A model generated the notes under the pieces. It made no database searches. It was given only the letters and a program-made list of their open reading frames with translations, and had not been told where the DNA came from. This document shows positions 24,102-31,120 of a DNA stretch of 31,120 bases, piece after piece. Position 1 is the first letter of the stretch. Every line of letters begins with the position of its first letter. Source of the DNA: Collinsella sp. (GTDB lineage: Bacteria; Actinomycetota; Coriobacteriia; Coriobacteriales; Coriobacteriaceae); assembly GCA_019414265.1 (NCBI GenBank), contig DXMJ01000006.1:6062-37181 (forward strand), written 5' to 3'. The position numbers and the translations under genes were made by a program.

Positions 24102-24491
24102 TTAGGCTTCTGTTGTTGGACCCGCTACATCTTCCCGTCTCAGCATCGATCTTAGCTTCTCGAAGCTCTCCTCGCTCAGGCAGTGCTCCATGTGGCAGCC
24201 CTCTTGCGACGCGACCTCGGGCGTTACGCCTGCGTCCTCTAGCAGACCTACAAAAAAGCAGCGGCGCTCCCACATTTGACGGGCAACCTCAAGACCGCGT
24301 TCCGTCAGATGCACGTCGCGTTTGCCCATCTCCACGTAGCCGGTGCTCTCCAAGGCCGCCATGGCTTTAGAGACGCTTGCTTTGGTTACGCCCAAGTATT
24401 CGGCAACGTCGATCGAGCGCACGATGCCCTGACGTTCCGATAGAACGTAGATCGATTCGAGATAGTCTTCTCCGGATTCACGCAGGGCCAT
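24102..24491 (-). CDS. DtxR/MntR-family metal-dependent transcriptional regulator
   Basis: 129 residues: N-terminal winged helix (SGEDYLESIYVLSERQGIVRS, recognition helix GVTKASVSKAMAAL, wing VHLTERGLEVAR) and a dimerisation/metal-binding domain. The latter contains EGCHMEHCLSEESFEKL, where C, E and H match the DtxR primary-site residues. There is no SH3-like third domain, so the size is MntR-like. An expected upstream His ligand is not obvious; the region reads ERRCFF. It probably represses Mn or Fe uptake genes when metal is replete. GAAAGG precedes ATG 24491. It is convergent with the zinc pump gene. Repeated AGTT(A)GCC motifs upstream suggest autoregulation. Confidence 0.87.
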   Translation of the reverse strand: MALRESGEDYLESIYVLSERQGIVRSIDVAEYLGVTKASVSKAMAALESTGYVEMGKRDVHLTERGLEVARQMWERRCFFVGLLEDAGVTPEVASQEGCHMEHCLSEESFEKLRSMLRREDVAGPTTEA

Positions 24492-24513
24492 GGGCCGCCT
24501 TTCGCGATGGCTT

Positions 24514-24597
24514 CTAGTTAGCCTTTGGATACTTTTGCTTGATTTACTTTACCGCAAAAGTTGCCCATGTCTTACTACTTTGCCTAAAAGTTAGCCG
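24514..24597. promoter_or_regulatory. Repeated AGTT(A)GCC motifs upstream of the DtxR-family gene
   Basis: AGTTAGCC occurs near 24516, AAAAGTTGCCC at 24556-24566 and AAAAGTTAGCC at 24586-24596, preceded by TTTGCCTA. The half-sites TTAGCC and GCCTAA are the kind used by DtxR/MntR-type repressors. The array lies 25-105 bp ahead of the regulator start, so it is a candidate autoregulatory operator. Confidence 0.45.
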
Positions 24598-24630
24598 TGT
24601 TTCACAAAACATGCGGGACGAAAACAAAAT

Positions 24631-24691
24631 GGGGACGCCCCGCAAGGAGTGTCCCCAACTGCCGGCAGAAAAGGAACGTCCCCAAGTGCCG
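24631..24691. repeat. REP-like intergenic repeat, family B copy 2
   Basis: GGGGACGCCCC, AAGGAGTGTCCCC, TGCCGGCA and AAGGAACGTCCCCAA followed by GTGCCG appear in the same order as in the copy at 157-261, which carries one extra inner unit. It lies immediately downstream of the stop of the HAD hydrolase gene (minus strand). Confidence 0.65.
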
Positions 24692-24700
24692 AATCCGCAG

Positions 24701-25471
24701 CTACACCAGCCCGAAGTGCTTTGCGGCGTTGTAGATGCCGTCGTCGTCTACGGCGGTCGTTACGTAGGTCGCTGCGGCCTTCACAGTATCCTGCGCGTTG
24801 CCCATGGCAACACTGGTGCCCACGGCTCCAAACATCGACAGGTCGTTCTCGCCATCGCCAAAGGCAATCGCTTCGCTCACGTCGACGCCCAGGCGCTCCA
24901 GCGTCGCCGCAACGCCCAGATCCTTGCCGCCGTTGGCAGGGATAATGTCGCAGAACAGATCGCACCAGCGCGTCGTGAGCGAATGCGACACCGCATCGGT
25001 CACGATATGCTCGTCGGCCGGATCCACAAACGCGCAAAACTGGTAGACCGGCGCGTCGAAGGCGTGGTCAAACGGCTCCTCGTGGTAGACGATTCCCGCG
25101 TTGTTGCCGGCCGCCACCACGCGCTCGGACAGGCGGTTCACAAACGAGTTCTCGCCCTGCATGCACAGCGAGTCGTAGCGCCCCTGAGCCACCTGGTCCA
25201 CGATCACCGCAACATCGTCCGGATCGATCGGGCAGCTGCGGTAAACACCACTGGCATCAAAGCAATGCTGACCCGAAAGCGTAATGTACGCATCCCAGCC
25301 AAGGTCGAACAGCCAGTCCGGCATCTGGTAGGTCGGACGGCCCGTAGCGATCACGCACGCAATCCCCTGCTCGTGAAAGCTGTCGAGCACCTGCTGCGCC
25401 GACGCCGGAATCCGGTGGGTCTTAAAGCTCAGCAGCGTGCCGTCGATATCGAAAAACGCGGCCCCGATCAT
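24701..25471 (-). CDS. Cof-type HAD-superfamily hydrolase
   Basis: 256 residues. HAD motif I is FFDIDGTLL at the N-terminus (nucleophile Asp and acid/base Asp), motif II lies in VIATGRPTYQMP, motif III is the Lys in NGGKDLGVAATLE, and motif IV is AFGDGENDLSMF. The large C2-type cap between II and III is that of Cof/YidA phosphatases, which hydrolyse sugar phosphates or cofactor intermediates. Substrate unknown. GAGGAG lies just before ATG 25471, inside the end of the ABC-F gene, whose stop is 6 bp upstream. The two are therefore one transcriptional unit. Confidence 0.9.
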   Translation of the reverse strand: MIGAAFFDIDGTLLSFKTHRIPASAQQVLDSFHEQGIACVIATGRPTYQMPDWLFDLGWDAYITLSGQHCFDASGVYRSCPIDPDDVAVIVDQVAQGRYDSLCMQGENSFVNRLSERVVAAGNNAGIVYHEEPFDHAFDAPVYQFCAFVDPADEHIVTDAVSHSLTTRWCDLFCDIIPANGGKDLGVAATLERLGVDVSEAIAFGDGENDLSMFGAVGTSVAMGNAQDTVKAAATYVTTAVDDDGIYNAAKHFGLV

Positions 25472-25477
25472 CCTCGT

Positions 25478-27337
25478 CTACTCCTCGCCCTCGAGCTTTT
25501 CGCTCGCCTCGAGCCACGCCATCTCCAGCTCGTCCATGGCGGCGTGGGCCTCGTCGATCTTTGCCTGCTGCTCGCCCAGCGCCGTGTAGTTGGTGGGATC
25601 GACCTGGGCCATGGCGGCCTCGGCCTCCTCCACGCGAGCGCGCTGCGTCTCCATCTTGCGCTCGAGCGAACTCACCTCGCGGCGAAGCTTCTGGCGTTCG
25701 GCGTTGGAAAGGCCATTGGGCTGCCCGCTCGTCTTGGGCTTTTCGGCCGCAACCGCTGCGGCGCCGGTGTCGAACGTGCCGGTCTTGGCGCTCGGCGCGC
25801 CCACGGGCTCGCCCTCGGCGGTGGCGTTGCACAGGCGCAGGTACTGATCCACGCCGCCGGGCATATGCGTCAGGTGGCCGTCGAGCAGCGCCCACTGCTG
25901 GTCGGTCACGCGCTCCATGAGGAAACGGTCGTGCGTCACTAGGATCAGCGTGCCAGGCCAGCCGTCGAGCAGATCCTCGACAATCGCCAGCATGTCGGTA
26001 TCGAGGTCGTTGCCGGGCTCGTCCAGGATGAGCACGTTGGGCTCGTCCAGGATTGTCAGCAGCAGCGACAGGCGACGGCGCTGGCCGCCCGAAAGATCGC
26101 CGATGCGGCTCCAGAGCTGCTGCGTCGTAAAGCCCAGACGCTCGCAGAGCTTCTCGGGCGAAGTCTCCTTGCCGTCGATGACGTAGTACTTCTTATAGTT
26201 GCTGAGCACCTCGCGGATCGTGTCGCCCATGTAGGGCTCGAGCTCTTCGAGCTGCTGCGACAGCACGCCAAAGCGCACCGTCTGGCCAATCTTCACGCGA
26301 CCGCGCAGGGGCGCGATCTTGCCCTGGATCACGTCGAGCAGCGTCGACTTGCCGGCGCCGTTCTCGCCCAAAAGACCATAGCGGTCGCCCGCACCAATGA
26401 GCCAGGTCACGTCGGAGAGCACCTGCTTGGGCGCGCCGTCGGTATCCGCATAGCCGGCGTCCACGTCGACCACGTCGATAACCTGCTTGCCCAGACGGCT
26501 CACCGCCAGGCGCTTGAGCTCCAGCTCGTCGCGCACAGGCGGCACGTCGGCAATCAGCTCGCGAGCGGCATCCACGCGAAACTTGGGCTTGGTGGAACGC
26601 GCCTGGGCGCCGCGGCTCAGCCACGCGAGCTCCTTGCGCGCCATGTTGCGACGGCGCTCCTCGGTAACCGCGGCCATGCGATCGCGCTCCACGCGCTGCA
26701 GGATGTAGGCCGAGTAGCCGCCCTCGAAGGGGTCGACTTGGCCGTCGTGGACCTCCCACATGCTGGTGCAGACCTCGTCCAAGAACCAGCGGTCATGCGT
26801 GACCACGAGCATGGCGCCCTGACCGCGCTGCCAGCGGGCCTTTAAGTGACGCGCAAGCCAGTTGATGGTACGCATGTCCAGGTGGTTGGTGGGCTCGTCG
26901 AGCATGAGCACGTCGTAGTTGCCGATCAGCAGGCGCGCAAGGTCCACGCGACGGCGCTGACCGCCCGAAAGCTCGCCCACTGTGCCTTCCCAGGGCACAT
27001 CGCTGATGAGGCCGGCCAGAATCTGGCGCGTACGCGGACTCGACGCCCACTCATACTCGGGCGCGTCGCCCACGACGGCATGATGCACGGTGTCGGTATC
27101 GACCAGGTTGTCCTTTTGGCCGAGCAGTCCGATCGTGGTGCCGCGGCGGTGCGTCACGCGTCCGTCGTCGGGTTCCAGCGTGCCGGCGAGCACGCTCAGC
27201 AGCGTCGACTTGCCGTCGCCGTTTTTACCGACAATACCAATGCGGTCGCCCTCGCCCACGCCGAGCGTCACGCTATCGAAAATATGCTTGGTGGGAAACT
27301 CTAGGCTGATGGAATCGCATCCCAAAAGAATCGCCAT
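25478..27337 (-). CDS. ABC-F family ATPase (Uup-like, tandem ATP-binding cassettes)
   Basis: 619 residues, soluble, two ABC domains in one chain and no membrane segments. Domain 1 has GKNGDGKST, ELSGGQRRRVDLAR and VLMLDEPTNHLD. Domain 2 has GENGAGKST, DLSGGQRRRLSLLL and VLILDEPGNDLD. A linker rich in Arg and Glu (about 270-320) separates them, and the last 70 residues form a charged coiled coil (RREVSSLERKMETQRARVEE). That tail and the NDLD form of Walker B resemble Uup. ABC-F proteins act on ribosomes; resistance or housekeeping roles cannot be distinguished. AAGGAG precedes ATG 27337; the longer frame to 27493 crosses a repeat and a terminator. Confidence 0.9.
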   Translation of the reverse strand: MAILLGCDSISLEFPTKHIFDSVTLGVGEGDRIGIVGKNGDGKSTLLSVLAGTLEPDDGRVTHRRGTTIGLLGQKDNLVDTDTVHHAVVGDAPEYEWASSPRTRQILAGLISDVPWEGTVGELSGGQRRRVDLARLLIGNYDVLMLDEPTNHLDMRTINWLARHLKARWQRGQGAMLVVTHDRWFLDEVCTSMWEVHDGQVDPFEGGYSAYILQRVERDRMAAVTEERRRNMARKELAWLSRGAQARSTKPKFRVDAARELIADVPPVRDELELKRLAVSRLGKQVIDVVDVDAGYADTDGAPKQVLSDVTWLIGAGDRYGLLGENGAGKSTLLDVIQGKIAPLRGRVKIGQTVRFGVLSQQLEELEPYMGDTIREVLSNYKKYYVIDGKETSPEKLCERLGFTTQQLWSRIGDLSGGQRRRLSLLLTILDEPNVLILDEPGNDLDTDMLAIVEDLLDGWPGTLILVTHDRFLMERVTDQQWALLDGHLTHMPGGVDQYLRLCNATAEGEPVGAPSAKTGTFDTGAAAVAAEKPKTSGQPNGLSNAERQKLRREVSSLERKMETQRARVEEAEAAMAQVDPTNYTALGEQQAKIDEAHAAMDELEMAWLEASEKLEGEE

Positions 27338-27397
27338 ATGCCCTGCTCCTTCGTAGAAATTCAACGTTGTCCATGATAGCAGCGAGCCCCACCCCAA

Positions 27398-27432
27398 ACC
27401 ACCACGAAGGTGCCTGTCCCCTTTGTGGTGGT
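27398..27432. repeat. REP-like hairpin, family A copy 2
   Basis: ACCACCACGAAGG at 27398-27410 pairs with CCTTTGTGGTGGT at 27420-27432 (one G-U) around TGCCTGTCC. It is the family A element of 14712-14746 in the opposite orientation. It lies between the ABC-F start codon and the pst operon terminator. Confidence 0.75.
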
Positions 27433-27445
27433 CGTTTCGGTCGCA

Positions 27446-27488
27446 GAGCAAAAAGGCGGGCCATCTCGCAAAAGAGATGACCCGCCTC
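27446..27488 (-). terminator. Rho-independent terminator of the pst operon
   Basis: Read on the minus strand, AGGCGGGTCATCTC pairs with GAGATGGCCCGCCT (one G-U pair) around TTTTGC and is followed by TTTTGC. It lies about 55 bp after the pstB stop. A second GC-rich symmetry, CCCGCGG...CCGCGGG near 27500-27525, sits between pstB and this stem. Confidence 0.88.
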
Positions 27489-27542
27489 TCCAATCAGTCC
27501 CGCGGGGGCCGTGGCCGCCGCGGGCCTCAAGCATGTCCCGGA

Positions 27543-28411
<869 letters not shown>

Positions 28412-28415
<4 letters not shown>

Positions 28416-29329
28416 TCGGCCGTCATCCTCCTTGCCAGTTGCTTGCCCACGATACGGGCGACTACGTTAAACAGCAGCACGCAAATCATCAGCAGTGCCG
28501 CGGTGCCCCAGACGATCTGCTGGGCCTCGGGGCTGCCCTCGCCATAGATCTTGTAGATATGAACGGCGAGCGACTCGCCGGGACGGAACACGTTCCAGGC
28601 GCAGGTGGGGCTCGACAGGTTAAAACTCAAGAAGTTCAGGCGAACCGGCGAGCTCATGCCCGAGGTAAAGAGCAGCGCCGCGGCCTCGCCAAACACGCGG
28701 CCGGCCGAAAGCACGATGCCGGTCACGATGGCGGGCATGGCCTCGGGAATCAGGATGTGCAGTGTGGCCTCCCAGCGAGTGAGGCCCATGGCCAGGCACG
28801 CATCGCGCTGGGCCTGCGGCACGTCCTCGAGCGCCTGCTGAATCACGCGCACCAGGATGGGGATGTTGAACATGGTGAGCGCGACGGCGCCGGAGATGAT
28901 GGAGTACTTCCAGCCCAGCTGCACCGAGAACACCAGAAAGCCGAACATGCCCACGACAATGGAGGGCAGCGAGGACAGCGTCTCGATGGCGGTGGAGGCG
29001 ATGTCGCGGATGGGTCCGTCCGGCGCGTACTCAACCAAGAACACCGCGCCGCCCAGGCTGATGGGCACCGATATACCTAAGGTGATCAGCAGCAGGTAGA
29101 ACGAGTCGAACAGCTGGTAGAGCACGCCGCCCTGGGTTCCGTTGGCGCGCGCGGGCTGCGTGAGGAAGCCCGGTTGGAACAGCGTCGAGATGCCCTCGAA
29201 CAGGATGTAGGCCACCATGGAGACGACGATGAGCATGACGATGGCGACAATTGCCGTCAGCACGCCCGTGGCGATGCGGTCCTGCTTTTGGACACGCCCG
29301 AGTCTTGCCTCGTCGATATGGATGCGCAT
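28412..29329 (-). CDS. pstA: Phosphate ABC transporter permease
   Basis: About 305 residues, six predicted membrane segments (first ATGVLTAIVAIVMLIVVSMV). The permease contact loop is ALEDVPQAQRDACLAMGLTRW (EAA-type motif), and VEYAPDGPIRDIASTAIETL is a PstA hallmark. It forms the channel with PstC. ATG 29329 begins 1 bp after the pstC stop, so I prefer it to the upstream in-frame start at 29362. Its stop overlaps the pstB start. Confidence 0.95.
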
Positions 29330-29330
29330 G

Positions 29331-30239
29331 CTAGCCACGAGCCTTCGCCCCCTTGCGGCCAATGAGATGGATGATCAGGATGAAGATGAGGCTCATGCCC
29401 ATCAGCAGCAAACCGAGCGCCCACAGGACATCGTCCTGGGCCGAGCCCTCGGCATAGACCGCCATGGACGTGGTGAGCGTGGTGGTGATGGTGGACGCCG
29501 GCGACAGCAGCGACGTCGGCATGGCCTCGATGCCGCCGATAACCATGCGCACGGCGAGCGTTTCGCCAAAGGCGCGGGTCATGCCAAGGATGACCGCGGT
29601 CATGAGCGACGGCATGGCGGACTTGAGCACCACGTGCCAGATGGTCTGCCAGCGGGTGTAGCCCAGCGCGAGCGAGCCCTGACGGTAGCTGTCGGGCACA
29701 GCGCGCAGGCCATCGACCGAAAGCGTGGTCATCGTCGGCAGAATCATGACTGCCAGCACGATAGCGCCGGGCAAGATACCCAGACCCGTGCTCACGTGGA
29801 AAACGCTCTTCATAAGACCGACGACCACGTGAAAGCCGATCAGGCCAAAGACGACCGAGGGAATGCCGGTCAAAAGCTCAATAAGCGGCTGAAAGATCTT
29901 GGAACCAAACTTAGGCTGGATCTCGACCGCAAAGATGGCAGAGCCGATGGCGATGGGCAGCGCGATAAGCGTGGAGAGCACCATGACCGCAAACGAGGTG
30001 ACGATCAGGGGCAGGGCGCCGGTATAAGGCAGGCCGTTTTCGGCTGTGTTGGCCAGGTCCCACTTGGTGCCGGCAAAGAACTCGACGACCGAGACGCCGT
30101 CCTTGACAAAAGCCGAGAGGCCCTTTTGGGCGACCATAAAGATGAGCGCGGCAACGACAAGCGTCACGAGCGCTACGCACGCACCCGTGACGCCCAGGCC
30201 CACGTTCTCAAGGTCGCGCTTTGGCAGCTGTTTTGCCAT
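29331..30239 (-). CDS. pstC: Phosphate ABC transporter permease
   Basis: 302 residues with six membrane segments. Features include VSVVEFFAGTKWDLAN (PstC-type periplasmic loop), the IFAVEIQP and ELLTGIPSVVFGLIGF segments, and the ATPase contact loop AVPDSYRQGSLALGYTRWQT. It pairs with PstA. GGAAAGG precedes ATG 30239, 24 bp after the pstS stop. Expression is probably phosphate-regulated, but the operon promoter lies outside the window. Confidence 0.95.
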   Translation of the reverse strand: MAKQLPKRDLENVGLGVTGACVALVTLVVAALIFMVAQKGLSAFVKDGVSVVEFFAGTKWDLANTAENGLPYTGALPLIVTSFAVMVLSTLIALPIAIGSAIFAVEIQPKFGSKIFQPLIELLTGIPSVVFGLIGFHVVVGLMKSVFHVSTGLGILPGAIVLAVMILPTMTTLSVDGLRAVPDSYRQGSLALGYTRWQTIWHVVLKSAMPSLMTAVILGMTRAFGETLAVRMVIGGIEAMPTSLLSPASTITTTLTTSMAVYAEGSAQDDVLWALGLLLMGMSLIFILIIHLIGRKGAKARG

Positions 30240-30263
30240 TGCAAACCTTTCCGGGGCGGTTAC

Positions 30264-31067
30264 TTATTTAGAGGAGACCTTGCCGCTGGCGTCCTTGACG
30301 ACCTTCATGGCAGAGACGGGAATGAAGCCCTGCTCCTCGACGAGCTTGCCCTGGACGTCGTCGGAGAGCATGAACTCCAGGAAGGCCTTGGTGGCCTCGT
30401 CGGCGTCCTTTGCGCAGTACATGTGCTCGGTAGCCCAGATCTTGAAGGAGTCGTCGGTGACGTTTGCGCTCTTGGGCTCGACGCCCTCGACCTTGATGGC
30501 GTTGAACTTGGAGTCATCGAAGTGCGAGAAGTCGAGGTAGGAGATGGCGTTGTCGGTGCTGCCCATCTGAGTCTGGACATCGCCGGACTTGTCGAGCTCG
30601 GCGTCGCCCTTAAAGTCGACGGCCTCATCGCCAAAGACGGCGGCCTCGAAGGTGGCGCGGGTGCCGGAGCCGGCCTTGCGGTTGAGGACGACGATGGTAG
30701 CGTCGTCACCGCCGACCTCCTTCCAGTTGGTGATCTGGCCGGAGAAGATGCCCTTGAGCTGCTCGAGGGACAGGTCGTCGACCTTCACGTTCTTGGAGAC
30801 GACGGGACCCATACCCACAACGGCGACCTCGTGGTCAACGAGGTTCTTGACCTGATCGGCCTCGAGCTTGGTCTCGGCAAAGACGTCGGAGTTACCGATG
30901 GTAACGGTGCCGGCGGCGACAGCGGTCAGGCCCTTGCCCGAACCGTTGCCCGAACCGGAGACGGAGACGTCGGGGTTGGCATCCATGAACTTCTCGGCAG
31001 CGGCCTCGACGAGAGCTTGGAACGAGGAGGCGCCGTCGTAGGTCACCTCGCCGGAGACGGACTCGGC
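30264..31067 (-). CDS. pstS: Phosphate-binding protein of the Pst system, 5' end missing
   Basis: About 267 residues of the extracellular substrate-binding lipoprotein. VTYDGASSFQALVEAAAEKF, VSGSGNGSGKGLTAVAAGTV, GMGPVVSKNVKVDDLSLEQL (followed by KGIFSG) and NRKAGSGTRATFE are the phosphate-binding segments. The signal peptide and lipobox are not present. An apparent TTG start at 31085 gives a spurious N-terminus MERGGA, because everything right of about 31067 is an inverted copy of pstS itself. The real gene continues beyond the end of the window. It is the first gene of the pstS-C-A-B operon. Confidence 0.93.
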   Translation of the reverse strand, partial: AESVSGEVTYDGASSFQALVEAAAEKFMDANPDVSVSGSGNGSGKGLTAVAAGTVTIGNSDVFAETKLEADQVKNLVDHEVAVVGMGPVVSKNVKVDDLSLEQLKGIFSGQITNWKEVGGDDATIVVLNRKAGSGTRATFEAAVFGDEAVDFKGDAELDKSGDVQTQMGSTDNAISYLDFSHFDDSKFNAIKVEGVEPKSANVTDDSFKIWATEHMYCAKDADEATKAFLEFMLSDDVQGKLVEEQGFIPVSAMKVVKDASGKVSSK

Positions 31068-31120
31068 GGCGCCTCCTCGTTCCAAGCTCTCGTCGAGGCC
31101 GCTGCCGAGAAGTTCATGGA
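30982..31120. other. 54-bp perfect fold-back at the window end, probable assembly artefact
   Basis: Positions 31067-31120 are the exact reverse complement of 30982-31035, separated by 31 bp. Both copies lie in pstS coding sequence and the second terminates the window. Real DNA would not be expected to continue a conserved coding gene as its own inverted copy. It looks like a chimeric read or hairpin artefact at a contig end. Confidence 0.85.

Noticed and set aside
24539..25942. 467-codon open frame on the plus strand opposite the HAD and ABC-F genes
   Set aside because: Antisense shadow of well-supported genes, passing through a REP-like repeat, with an Arg/His/Val-rich non-globular translation.

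Overview
The window looks like chromosomal DNA of a high-GC gut actinobacterium of the class Coriobacteriia, most likely Collinsella or a close relative. The reasons are protein character, strong AAGGAG-type ribosome binding sites, a GC-rich coding background, and small intergenic repeats of a kind I associate with that group. This assignment is inference, because no database was consulted. I see no rRNA, tRNA, CRISPR array, prophage or transposase. The last 139 bases form a perfect fold-back, so the right edge is probably a contig end with an assembly artefact.

Left part (1-7370): a repeat-rich leader precedes a polysaccharide flippase-like membrane protein (364-1938). Next come a calcineurin-like phosphoesterase (-), a CPA1 cation/proton antiporter with two RCK_C-type domains, and a 63-residue unknown protein (-). 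A translationally coupled pair follows: a MazG-like nucleotide pyrophosphohydrolase and a GIY-YIG/DUF2075 (Schlafen group 3-like helicase) protein. The second gene is cut by one in-frame TAG, with the same reading frame continuing to 7370. This pair is the best candidate here for an undescribed, possibly anti-phage, system.

Middle (7513-20703): serC and serA form a serine biosynthesis unit ending at a strong terminator. They are followed by an orphan PD-(D/E)XK-like protein (-), an M20 peptidase, a short DUF1015-like protein, two tandem histidine phosphatases (-), a nitroreductase (-), an HdeD-family membrane protein abutting a YaiI/YqxD protein, and an ArsP_2-type heavy-metal permease with a His-rich loop (-). 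A DnaQ-like exonuclease and a second PD-(D/E)XK-like protein, paralogous to the first, close this part.

Right part (20704-31120): a metal-efflux cluster contains an ArsR/SmtB repressor, a stand-alone HMA metallochaperone and a Zn/Cd P1B-ATPase lacking its own HMA domain. All of it lies under copies of one SmtB-like operator, including a perfect 22-bp inverted repeat wrapped around a consensus TTGACA/TATAAT promoter. Then come a DtxR-family regulator (-), a Cof-type HAD hydrolase and an ABC-F ATPase (-), and the phosphate uptake operon pstS-pstC-pstA-pstB (-), which ends in a terminator without phoU.

Intergenic regions carry at least five kinds of inverted-repeat element. Two families occur twice within the window: a CCACCAC...GTGGTGG hairpin at 14.7 and 27.4 kb, and a GGGACGTTCC/GTGCCGGCAC type at 0.2 and 24.6 kb.
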